DNA of 7,419 nt from Flavobacteriales bacterium (GTDB lineage Bacteria > Bacteroidota > Bacteroidia > Flavobacteriales_D > Sanyastnellaceae): contig CANHYZ010000093.1 of NCBI GenBank assembly GCA_947464885.1, forward strand, positions 1-7,419, in the 5' to 3' direction. A program made the position numbers and the translations under genes. The notes below the pieces were generated by a model that saw nothing but the letters and a program-made list of their open reading frames with translations, made no database searches and was not told where the DNA came from. Positions 1 to 6,194 of this stretch are shown piece after piece. The first letter of the stretch is position 1, and each line of letters starts with the position of its first letter.

Positions 1-541
1 AACGCGCTCTATCGTTGATCAACATTCCTTTCATCACAAAGGGCAATTGCAAACCGCCGCTCTCCGCTGCTGAAGGGAATAACTGACGCAACGACTGCAT
101 GGCGTAAAAAACACCCTCGTTGTATTCGGCATTGAGCAGCACGCCCCGTTTGCTGACATTCAACTTGTAGGCACTTTTATCCGACTCCAACACCCGTTTG
201 GCCATGGAATCAGGCATGACCTTGAGTCGCTCCGGTGTAAGATCTTGCACACGCTTGGTGCAACTAAACACGATAAAGTTTTCAGCCGGAAGCGCATCCA
301 AATCGACCACCTGAAACTGTTTGCCGCAGGCCTTGCCGAGCCATGAAGCAAATTGACCGGCTTCTTCCATGGCAAACCGATTGGCTGCTATGACGGTCTT
401 TTCATTCAATTCAAATGGCGATGACCCGATGCTGAAATCGCGTGGTTCAGGAATAATCGTGTGCGTCTGAGAAATGACTTCAGCTGCCACTCCCATCGAA
501 AAGACGACGAGTGATGTCAGGATAAAACGCTTCAAGCCCAT
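1..541 (-). CDS. Beta-N-acetylhexosaminidase, glycoside hydrolase family 20 (N-terminal part, runs off the left edge)
   Basis: I translated this region by hand from the minus strand: an ATG at 541 opens a frame with no stop for 180 codons to the window edge. Residues 1 to about 20 form a signal peptide (MGLKRF, then a hydrophobic run ending near VAA), with no lipobox cysteine. The mature part starts with IIPEPRDFSIG, matching the 'IIPxPxxxxxG' opening of GH20 enzymes. GVFYAMQSLRQLFP matches the G-FYG-QTL-QLLP helix, and the visible part ends in LINDRAR, the start of the I-D-PRF strand leading into the catalytic barrel. So only the GH20b non-catalytic domain is visible, and the Asp-Glu catalytic pair lies outside. 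The family releases terminal GlcNAc/GalNAc from chitin- or glycan-derived oligosaccharides, probably in the periplasm. It starts 9 bases after the rsmE stop, so co-transcription is likely. Family assignment rests on motif recognition only. Confidence 0.8.
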   Translation of the reverse strand, partial: MGLKRFILTSLVVFSMGVAAEVISQTHTIIPEPRDFSIGSSPFELNEKTVIAANRFAMEEAGQFASWLGKACGKQFQVVDLDALPAENFIVFSCTKRVQDLTPERLKVMPDSMAKRVLESDKSAYKLNVSKRGVLLNAEYNEGVFYAMQSLRQLFPSAAESGGLQLPFVMKGMLINDRAR

Positions 542-550
542 CTTGTTTTT

Positions 551-1432
551 TTATTGATTCAATAAGTTGTATGTATGAACTGCAGCCAGCGCAGCCGTCT
601 CCGTGCGCAGGCGGGCCTCTCCCAAACTCACAGCCTGAAAGCCTGCCTCAGCAGCTAAGCGCACTTCTGCGGGGGAAAAATCACCTTCGGGACCAATGGC
701 GATTGCTGCCGACTTCGCGGGAAGGATGAAATCGCGAAGCAAAATTTTATCGGCGCCATCGATGCAATGAGCAATACCCTTTAATTCTGCGGAACATGAC
801 TTCACCCATTGCTCAAATGGCTGTAATTCGCTGATCAACGGGAGCCACGTTCGTCCTGATTGTTTTAATGCTGAAATCGCAATGCGTTGCAAACGTTCTG
901 CGTTTATCCGGGGGCGTTCGGAATGCTCGCAATGGATGCAATGAGCAATGCCCTTTAATTCTGTGGAACATGCCTTCACCCATTGCTCAAATGGCTGTAA
1001 TTCGCTAATCAACGGGAGCCACGTTCTTCCTGATTGTTTTAATGCTGAAATCGCAATGCGTTGCAAACGTTCTGAGTTTATGCGGGGACGTTCGGAATGC
1101 TCGCAATGGATGAGCGTAATCCTTCCAACGCCAATCTCGACGGCCTTCTCAATAAACCACTCCAGGCGATCGCTGTTTTTGGTTGGAGCGATTGCCAATT
1201 CAAAACCAACGGGTGTGTCTGTGGCGCTTATGGGCTCTTGCGGAAGAGCATGGACATGGTGTTTGACGACTTCCAACGTTGCGCGAAAGAGCTGCCCTTT
1301 TCCATCGGTCAGTGCAATCTCATCTCCGGTGCGCAACCGTAACGCCTTGGTGATATGGGTTCCTTCGGCAGCCTCAAGCAAAACGGGTGTTCCCGCTTGC
1401 ACGTCTGCGTCATAAAAGAGCGGTAATTTCAT
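551..1432 (-). CDS. rsmE: 16S rRNA (uracil-1498-N3)-methyltransferase RsmE with an internal 58-residue duplication
   Basis: RsmE methylates U1498 of 16S rRNA in the assembled 30S subunit, using S-adenosylmethionine. Residues 1 to about 70 form the PUA-like RNA-binding domain (HITKALRLRTGDEIALTDGKG). The rest is a SPOUT domain, starting with KNSDRLEWFIEKAVEIGVGRITLIHCEHSER in two overlapping stretches, and ending with the knot motifs IGPEGDF (about 246-252) and LGEARLRTETAAL (about 270-282), which form the SAM pocket. All family motifs are present. The anomaly is length: 293 residues against roughly 230-245 for the family. Residues 108-165 are repeated as 166-223 (IHCEHSERPRIN... to ...KGIAHC), differing at three positions (S/A, A/S, T/A). 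Deleting one copy gives 235 residues, a normal RsmE. The ATG overlaps the upstream stop as ATGA, implying translational coupling. Whether the enlarged protein folds and works cannot be told from sequence. Confidence 0.95.
   Translation of the reverse strand: MKLPLFYDADVQAGTPVLLEAAEGTHITKALRLRTGDEIALTDGKGQLFRATLEVVKHHVHALPQEPISATDTPVGFELAIAPTKNSDRLEWFIEKAVEIGVGRITLIHCEHSERPRINSERLQRIAISALKQSGRTWLPLISELQPFEQWVKACSTELKGIAHCIHCEHSERPRINAERLQRIAISALKQSGRTWLPLISELQPFEQWVKSCSAELKGIAHCIDGADKILLRDFILPAKSAAIAIGPEGDFSPAEVRLAAEAGFQAVSLGEARLRTETAALAAVHTYNLLNQ
761..1108. repeat. In-frame tandem duplication, 2 x 174 bp, inside rsmE
   Basis: Copy A is 761-934 and copy B is 935-1108, head to tail with no spacer. 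By hand alignment the copies have no indels and differ at 8 of 174 positions (about 95% identity). The unit is exactly 58 codons, so the frame is kept. The four bases GATG begin each copy and also begin the flank after copy B (1109-1112), giving a 4-bp microhomology at the breakpoint. The junction reads GCAATGGATGCAATG, itself a short direct repeat. Five differences are synonymous and three change an amino acid. Only two units exist, and the flanks on either side are unique rsmE sequence. Confidence 0.95.
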
Positions 1433-1995
1433 AGACTCAATAAATGATAGAAGGCCAGTTGTGCACCGAGATAAGGCTCACGGAAATTCCAATTGCCCAT
1501 GCCAATCAAGCTCAGCCCGCTTTTCTTTCCGAGCAAAACACCGGCTTCAATTTGAACAGGCACTCCGAGTGTTAGACCCGTGATGTATTCATTTTCATAA
1601 TCCGCCTTGCGGCAATACATGCGCATGTTAAATCCAAAACCAATGCTCCCTGTGGCATACCAGCGCTTACCGGCCCAACCATCTCCCCAGAGGATGCCAA
1701 GCTCAGTGAGGCGATTGTGGCGATCGGTGCACGAATCATCCGCAGCCATCCATAATTCTTGTGTAAAAGCCACGCGTGCCTGCACCAGAGAGCCGTCTCC
1801 GCGTTTGGAGTAAGTCATCGCGGTCTGCCACGACCAATAATCGGATGAATTGATACCGGCACCGATGGTGTACCAGCGCTTGCCCCTGAGCGGATTATCG
1901 CTGTACTGGCCGAGCAGCAAGGCAGACGGTAGCATCATGGCCAAAAGACCAACCACCCATTGCTTAACCTGTTGATTTACATATTTCTTCACCAC
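1429..1995 (-). CDS. Small secreted or outer-membrane barrel-like protein, unknown family
   Basis: I do not recognise a named family. The open frame extends upstream to 2262, but a sensible signal peptide begins at the GTG codons at 1995 and 1992: VKKYVNQQVKQ, then a hydrophobic core (about residues 13-29) ending LLLGQ. I therefore chose GTG 1995, giving 188 residues; ATG at 2091 is the alternative. The mature part is rich in Trp, Tyr and Gly, alternating as in beta strands, and ends in a hydrophobic/aromatic strand (LGAQLAFYHLLSL), as outer-membrane barrels do. GKRWYTIG (about 38) and GKRWYATG (about 109) look like two related strands. Cys89 and Cys128 could form a disulphide. The stop overlaps the rsmE ATG (ATGA), so it heads the rsmE operon. 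The localisation is inference, and the exact start is uncertain. Confidence 0.75.
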   Translation of the reverse strand: MVKKYVNQQVKQWVVGLLAMMLPSALLLGQYSDNPLRGKRWYTIGAGINSSDYWSWQTAMTYSKRGDGSLVQARVAFTQELWMAADDSCTDRHNRLTELGILWGDGWAGKRWYATGSIGFGFNMRMYCRKADYENEYITGLTLGVPVQIEAGVLLGKKSGLSLIGMGNWNFREPYLGAQLAFYHLLSL

Positions 1996-2006
1996 ACCCA
2001 AATTAT

Positions 2007-2019
2007 GTCCCGATGGGAC
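2007..2019 (-). other. Short hairpin in the leader of the barrel-like gene
   Basis: GTCCC and GGGAC flank a 3-base loop, forming a perfect 5-bp stem about 12 bases upstream of the preferred GTG start at 1995. If the transcript starts near 2055, this hairpin lies in its 5' leader, close to the ribosome-binding region. Short perfect stems occur by chance, so a regulatory role is only a possibility. Confidence 0.3.
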
Positions 2020-2063
2020 TGATACGACCACAAGAAAGCCATAAATGAGGCTATATTGCTGCC

Positions 2064-2071
2064 TAAAGTTA
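2064..2071 (-). promoter_or_regulatory. Possible -7 promoter box for the barrel/rsmE/GH20 operon
   Basis: On the minus strand this reads TAACTTTA, seven of eight matches to the Bacteroidota -7 consensus TAnnTTTG. It lies about 70 bases upstream of the preferred start at 1995 and downstream of the alternative ATG at 2091, so if real it would exclude that ATG. I see no convincing -33 TTTG at the right spacing, so the call is weak. Confidence 0.3.
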
Positions 2072-2092
2072 TTTTTTTTCAAGAGCGGCATG

Positions 2093-2120
2093 TTTTCTCG
2101 TGAGATGCTGCGTACATTTG
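2093..2120 (+). promoter_or_regulatory. Bacteroidota-type promoter for rpsP
   Basis: TACATTTG at 2113-2120 is a perfect match to the -7 consensus TAnnTTTG of the Bacteroidota primary sigma factor. A TTTT/TTTC stretch at 2093-2097 sits 19-20 bases upstream (start to start), the expected place for the -33 TTTG, and matches it three bases of four. Transcription would start about 7 bases after the box, giving a leader of roughly 50 bases before the rpsP ATG. That leader has a small stem, GGGT/ACCC at 2150-2162, too short to call a regulatory structure. Confidence 0.6.
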
Positions 2121-2177
2121 CACCCCTTTTAAAAACAACATTGTTAACCGGGTTTCGCACCCAACAAACAAAACAAC

Positions 2178-2738
2178 ATGGCAGTAAAACTCCGACTTCA
2201 ACGTCACGGTAAGAAAGGAAGCCCTTTCTACCACATTGTAGCAGCTGACTCTCGTTCACCACGTGATGGTAAATTCATCGAGCGTATTGGAAGCTACAAC
2301 CCAAACACTAATCCGGCGACTATCCAATTGGATAACACGAAAGCCATTCAATGGTTGAACAACGGTGCTCAACCCACCGATACTGTTCGCGCTATGCTAA
2401 GCTACACGGGCGTAATGTTCCGTCAGCACTTGCAGAAAGGCGTTCTCAAGGGTGCAATTACCCAAGAGGAAGCTGATAAGCGCTTCGAAGCTTGGATGAC
2501 CGATAAGACCGGTAAGATTCAAGCGAAGAAAGATCGTTTGGCGAAATCTAAGTCTGACAATCTGAGCGCAGCGCTTAAGCATGAGCGTCAAGTGAACGAA
2601 GCTCGCTTGAAGGCAATGACTGCAGCAGCAGAAGCAGCCAGCGCAGCAGCAGTTGAAGCTCCCGTAGCAGAAGCTCCGGCAGCAGAAGCTCCTGAAGCAC
2701 CTGCAGCTGAAGAGTCTGCAGATTCTGCAGAAGCATAA
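2178..2738 (+). CDS. rpsP: 30S ribosomal protein bS16 with long C-terminal extension
   Basis: bS16 binds 16S rRNA early in 30S assembly and sits in the lower body of the small subunit. Residues 1 to about 80 are the conserved domain: MAVKLRLQRHGKKGSPFYHI, VAADSRSPRDGKFIERIGSYNP in order, then a WLNNGAQPTDTVRAML helix. Typical bS16 is about 80-90 residues; this one has 186. Residues 81 to about 147 are charged, basic and helix-like (KKDRLAKSKSD). Residues 148-186 are almost only Ala, Glu, Pro, Ser and Val. Extended bS16 proteins are common in Bacteroidota, so I take this as lineage-typical rather than a fusion. The ATG at 2178 begins exactly at the conserved MAVKLRL. The gene has its own promoter and a strong terminator after the stop, so it is probably transcribed mainly alone. 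Confidence 0.97.
   Translation: MAVKLRLQRHGKKGSPFYHIVAADSRSPRDGKFIERIGSYNPNTNPATIQLDNTKAIQWLNNGAQPTDTVRAMLSYTGVMFRQHLQKGVLKGAITQEEADKRFEAWMTDKTGKIQAKKDRLAKSKSDNLSAALKHERQVNEARLKAMTAAAEAASAAAVEAPVAEAPAAEAPEAPAAEESADSAEA
2619..2735 (+). repeat. Low-complexity Ala/Glu/Pro tail of rpsP
   Basis: The last 39 codons of rpsP are a GCA/GCT/GAA-dominated tract. It contains near-repeats of GCAGAAGCTCC, encoding AEAP units (about residues 164-174). The tract keeps several other frames open on the minus strand, which accounts for spurious ORFs there. The tail is acidic and probably disordered. Confidence 0.85.
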
Positions 2739-2757
2739 TATGATTTGATTCTACCAA

Positions 2758-2791
2758 GAGGCTGTCTCACCTGAGGCAGCCTCCTTTTTTT
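2758..2791 (+). terminator. Intrinsic terminator after rpsP
   Basis: GAGGCTGTCTC pairs with GAGGCAGCCTC (2758-2783): an 11-bp stem with one U-G wobble and a 4-base loop, then C and seven T (2785-2791). It starts 19 bases after the rpsP stop. This is a textbook Rho-independent terminator, lying 47 bases before the rimM start. Confidence 0.92.
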
Positions 2792-2837
2792 ATAGCCATT
2801 TCTTCTTTCCTACCCACGGTCAATACTCCCCTTACCC

Positions 2838-3380
2838 ATGCCTCTCCTCCCAGATAAATCAGAGCTTCATAAAATCGGATACTTCTCCAAACTCCATGGT
2901 TTTAGGGGGGAGCTTACAGCGACATTGGACACCGGCGACATCCATGACTACGAAGGACTGGAAACCATTTACCTGGAAATGAAGGGGCAACTGGTACCTT
3001 ATTTCATCGGTTTATTAGAGTATAAAACCAACTCAACGGCCAAGGTCAAGCTCGACGGCGTCGACGATGAGGCTGCAGCAAAAGCGCTCGTGAAGAGTTC
3101 GATTTACATCCGTAAGACCGATATGAGTTCTTCCGACAGCGATCGGGCGGCCTTGCATGCTATCGAAGGTTATACGGTTCATGATAGCGTTCATGGAAAC
3201 ATTGGAATCATCATCCGCATTGAAGAGCATAGCAACAATCCGCTGATGGTCGTGTTGTATGATAAAAAAGAAATCCTGCTCCCGCTCAACAGCGCTTTCT
3301 TCAACGAAATCAATGATGAGCAGCGTGAGGTGAACATCACCGCGCCGGAAGGGCTGATTGATTTTTACCTGAACTCATAA
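2838..3380 (+). CDS. rimM: Ribosome maturation factor RimM
   Basis: RimM helps the 30S head mature by binding uS19 and late precursors. The 180-residue length is normal for the family. The N-terminal RimM domain spans about 11-95 and carries the signature KLHGFRGEL (18-26). The C-terminal PRC-barrel domain spans about 107-178, with GYTVHD, the strand LLPLNSAFF (147-155) and the terminal PEGLIDFY (170-177), which matches the family's usual ending. The ATG at 2838 places the domain a normal distance from the start. A strong terminator separates it from rpsP, so it needs read-through or a promoter within 2792-2837, where I see no clear box. It is followed by aconitase, not by trmD. Confidence 0.93.
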   Translation: MPLLPDKSELHKIGYFSKLHGFRGELTATLDTGDIHDYEGLETIYLEMKGQLVPYFIGLLEYKTNSTAKVKLDGVDDEAAAKALVKSSIYIRKTDMSSSDSDRAALHAIEGYTVHDSVHGNIGIIIRIEEHSNNPLMVVLYDKKEILLPLNSAFFNEINDEQREVNITAPEGLIDFYLNS

Positions 3381-3423
3381 GGAGCCGGGTAATCCCTTTT
3401 TCCTAATTTTTATCACCATTTCA

Positions 3424-3442
3424 TCCGGGCCGGATTCGGAAT
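3424..3442. promoter_or_regulatory. Two adjacent short inverted repeats upstream of aconitase
   Basis: TCCGG-G-CCGGA (3424-3434) abuts ATTC-G-GAAT (3434-3442). Each is perfect around a one-base centre. They lie just upstream of the possible aconitase promoter box, where an operator could sit. No known regulator site is matched, and such short palindromes arise by chance. Confidence 0.2.
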
Positions 3443-3459
3443 TAAACAGCCAAACGCAC

Positions 3460-3467
3460 TATTTTCG
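3460..3467 (+). promoter_or_regulatory. Possible -7 promoter box for aconitase
   Basis: TATTTTCG matches the Bacteroidota TAnnTTTG consensus at seven of eight positions and lies 26 bases before the aconitase ATG. The -33 element is not evident. A promoter somewhere in 3381-3493 is expected because rimM and aconitase are separated by 113 bases and are functionally unrelated. Confidence 0.35.
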
Positions 3468-3493
3468 CGCACGGAAAAAACCATACGAAAACA

Positions 3494-5764
3494 ATGAGCA
3501 ACGTATTTGATCTCGACATGATAAAGGCTGTCTACAGCCGCTTCCCTGAACGCATTGAAGCAGCTCGCAAGGCTACTGGCAAACCGCTAACGCTGACAGA
3601 GAAAATTCTCTATGCCCACTTGTGGGAAGGCAATGCATCCGGCGCCTGTGAGCGCGGTAAGAGTTATGTTGATTTTGCTCCAGACCGTGTAGCGATGCAA
3701 GACGCCACCGCGCAAATGGCACTTTTGCAATTCATGCAGGCAGGCAGAAAAAAAGTGGCTGTACCGAGTACGGTTCACTGCGATCACCTGATTCAAGCGC
3801 GCGTAGGTTCATCTCAGGACTTGAACGATGCTTTGATGAAGAACAATGAAGTCTTCAACTTCCTCTCATCCATCTCGAATAAATACGGCATCGGATTCTG
3901 GAAGCCGGGAGCAGGTATCATTCACCAGGTTGTTCTCGAAAATTATGCATTCCCCGGTGGAATGATGATTGGTACCGACTCACACACGGTAAATGCCGGA
4001 GGTTTGGGTATGGTCGCCATCGGTGTTGGCGGTGCTGATGCTATGGATGTAATGGCTGGTATGGCTTGGGAACTCAAGTTCCCGAAGCTCATCGGTATTA
4101 AGCTCACCGGCAAACTCAATGGCTGGTGCTCGGCGAAAGACGTGATCTTAAAAGTAGCCGGTATCCTCACCGTAAAGGGCGGAACCGGTTGTATCGTAGA
4201 ATATTTCGGTGAGGGAGCACAGTCGCTTTCCTGCACCGGCAAAGGCACCATCTGTAACATGGGCGCTGAAATCGGAGCTACAACCTCTACGTTCGGTTAC
4301 GACGAGAGCATGGAACGCTACCTGCGCTCTACAGGTCGCTCTGAAGTGGCTGATTTAGCCAATGGCATTAAAGCCCATTTGACAGGCGATGCAGATGTTT
4401 ACGCAAACCCCGAACAGTATTTCGATCAGGTCATTGAAATCAACCTGAACGAATTGGAACCGCACCTCAACGGCCCTTTCACCCCTGATTTGGCCACGCC
4501 TATTTCAAAAATGAAAGAGGAAGCTGCGAAAAATAATTGGCCAACGAAAGTAGAGGTTGGTCTCATCGGTTCTTGCACGAATTCTTCCTATGAAGACATT
4601 GCTCGCTCGGCTTCATTGGCCAAGCAAGTCATCACAAAAAACATCAAGCCTAAGGCTGAGTTTAGCATTACACCCGGTAGCGAAGTAGTACGCTTCACCA
4701 TCGAACGCGACGGCTTCATCGACACGTTCAATCAGATGGGTGCTACAGTATACGCCAATGCTTGCGGACCTTGCATCGGCATGTGGGCGCGTGTAGGTGC
4801 TGAGAAAAAAGAGAAGAACACCATCGTTCACTCGTTCAATCGCAATTTCCAAAGCCGCAACGACGGCAATCCGAATACCCTGGCATTCGTTGCTTCACCT
4901 GAATTGACGACTGCATTGGCTATTGCCGGTGACTTGACCTTCAATCCGATTACCGATACATTGCTCAATGAAAAAGGTGAGCAGGTAAAACTCGACCCGC
5001 CAAGCGGCGATGAATTACCAACGAAAGGCTTCGATGCAGAAGATCCCGGTTATCAGGCTCCGGCAGAAGATGGCAGTGGAGTTGAAATTAACGTTGCCAC
5101 CGACAGTGAGCGCCTTCAACTACTGGCTCCATTCTCTGATTGGGATGGTAATAACATCACCGGTGCTCGCGTATTGATCAAAGCAAAAGGTAAATGCACA
5201 ACTGACCATATCTCCATGGCGGGACAGTGGTTGCGCTTCCGCGGACACCTCGACAACATTGCCAATAACACACTCATTGGCGCTACGAACTTCTTCAACG
5301 GTGCGCAAAACAGCGTGAAGAATCAACTCACCGGCGCATACGACGAAGTACCTAAAGTGCAGCGTGCTTATAAAGCAGCGGGTGTTGCAACCATTGTAGT
5401 GGGTGACCAGAACTACGGCGAAGGATCATCACGTGAACATGCCGCCATGCAGCCGCGCCATTTAGGTGTTCGTGCAATTTTGGTGAAATCATTTGCGCGT
5501 ATTCACGAAACAAATTTGAAAAAGCAGGGCATGCTGGCGTTGACCTTTGCCAATGAGACCGACTACGACAAGATTCAGGAAAATGATATCATCAACTTCA
5601 CGGACTTGACTGCTTTCACTCCCGAAAAACCACTTCATTTGGAGCTTGTCCATGAGGACGGTTCGAAAGAAACCATCGCTGTGAATCACACCTACAACGC
5701 ACAACAGATTGAATGGTTTAAGGCTGGCGGAGCGCTCAACTTGATTCGCAAAGGATTGAACTAA
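3494..5764 (+). CDS. acn: Aconitate hydratase, mitochondrial-type
   Basis: Aconitase interconverts citrate and isocitrate through cis-aconitate in the TCA cycle, in the cytoplasm, using a [4Fe-4S] cluster. The 756 residues match the mitochondrial-type enzyme, rather than the about 890-residue AcnA/IRP type or the AcnB type. The substrate motif GTDSHT is at 160-165. The cluster ligands are Cys361 (GSCTNSSYED), Cys424 and Cys427 (ACGPCIGMW), with the same 63- and 3-residue spacing as the pig enzyme (358, 421, 424). The swivel domain starts near KGKCTTDHISMAGQW and holds the active-site GEGSSREH at 642-649, placing the catalytic serine at 645. Nothing is truncated. The ATG at 3494 leaves a typical N-terminus without a targeting sequence. 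A small secreted protein gene follows 12 bases after the stop. Confidence 0.97.
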   Translation: MSNVFDLDMIKAVYSRFPERIEAARKATGKPLTLTEKILYAHLWEGNASGACERGKSYVDFAPDRVAMQDATAQMALLQFMQAGRKKVAVPSTVHCDHLIQARVGSSQDLNDALMKNNEVFNFLSSISNKYGIGFWKPGAGIIHQVVLENYAFPGGMMIGTDSHTVNAGGLGMVAIGVGGADAMDVMAGMAWELKFPKLIGIKLTGKLNGWCSAKDVILKVAGILTVKGGTGCIVEYFGEGAQSLSCTGKGTICNMGAEIGATTSTFGYDESMERYLRSTGRSEVADLANGIKAHLTGDADVYANPEQYFDQVIEINLNELEPHLNGPFTPDLATPISKMKEEAAKNNWPTKVEVGLIGSCTNSSYEDIARSASLAKQVITKNIKPKAEFSITPGSEVVRFTIERDGFIDTFNQMGATVYANACGPCIGMWARVGAEKKEKNTIVHSFNRNFQSRNDGNPNTLAFVASPELTTALAIAGDLTFNPITDTLLNEKGEQVKLDPPSGDELPTKGFDAEDPGYQAPAEDGSGVEINVATDSERLQLLAPFSDWDGNNITGARVLIKAKGKCTTDHISMAGQWLRFRGHLDNIANNTLIGATNFFNGAQNSVKNQLTGAYDEVPKVQRAYKAAGVATIVVGDQNYGEGSSREHAAMQPRHLGVRAILVKSFARIHETNLKKQGMLALTFANETDYDKIQENDIINFTDLTAFTPEKPLHLELVHEDGSKETIAVNHTYNAQQIEWFKAGGALNLIRKGLN

Positions 5765-5776
5765 GCAGATAACTCC

Positions 5777-6190
5777 ATGAGGCAGCTGTTTCTTTTGACC
5801 GGATTCATGCTTGCTGCGTTTGCAGCAAATGCCTCTTTTGAGCCAACCAAAATCTACTTTTCAGTGGATGTTAGCTTGGCGTGTGATACTGATTCTGTCG
5901 GCATAAATCGGAATGCTGAAGTAATCCGCTTTGATAATCGCCTTTATCAAATGGGACTTCAAATCGGAACGTACGACAAGAAGACCAGCATCTCCAAAGG
6001 GCAGTTAACCACCCGTGTTCAGATATACGACATGAATGGTAAAACCGTGGCAGAAGCTCTAGCGACCGGCATTAACGCCTCGTTCGCGGTGAACATCTAC
6101 CCTTCACAAGATAAGTTTTCCATCAGTCCTGCGTTCGATCGCGAGGTGGAAGAAATAGCCCAACGACTGCGCGTCATGGGAAAACTCTAA
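5777..6190 (+). CDS. Small secreted protein of unknown function
   Basis: I do not recognise this 137-residue protein. It starts with a clear Sec signal peptide (MRQLFLLTGFMLAAFAANA), with likely cleavage after Ala19. The mature part has one cysteine (Cys36) and alternating beta-like segments (TKIYFSVDVSLA, QLTTRVQIYDMNGKTVAEAL), then a likely helix with EVEEIAQRLRVMGKL at the C-terminus. It looks like a small soluble periplasmic or secreted domain. The gene lies 12 bases after aconitase with no terminator between, so it is probably on the aconitase transcript. That spacing alone does not imply a metabolic role. The stop is 4 bases from the stop of the converging lipoprotein gene. Confidence 0.8.
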   Translation: MRQLFLLTGFMLAAFAANASFEPTKIYFSVDVSLACDTDSVGINRNAEVIRFDNRLYQMGLQIGTYDKKTSISKGQLTTRVQIYDMNGKTVAEALATGINASFAVNIYPSQDKFSISPAFDREVEEIAQRLRVMGKL

Positions 6191-6194
6191 TGCA

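Noticed and set aside
160..375. Plus-strand open frame of 71 codons
   Set aside because: It is a shadow of the GH20 hexosaminidase on the minus strand, which shows clear family motifs.
761..1108. CRISPR array or other spacer-repeat element
   Set aside because: There are only two adjacent 174-bp copies without spacers, in frame within a coding sequence.
948..1415. Plus-strand frames opposite rsmE
   Set aside because: They are shadows of rsmE. They look long because the duplicated segment is open in the same antisense frame twice.
1996..2262. N-terminal extension of the barrel-like gene back to 2262
   Set aside because: It would run antisense into the conserved start of rpsP and across its promoter, and the signal peptide begins near 1995.
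2397..2770. Several minus-strand open frames antisense to the rpsP tail, one Leu-rich and one Ala-rich
   Set aside because: They are produced by the GCA/GAA-rich low-complexity tail of rpsP read on the other strand, and they have no domain or start context.
3387..3401. Terminator after rimM (GGG-TAAT-CCC followed by five T)
   Set aside because: The stem is only three base pairs, too short to support an intrinsic terminator call.
3943..4260. 105-codon minus-strand frame within aconitase
   Set aside because: It lies entirely antisense to the conserved aconitase core and shows no recognisable features.
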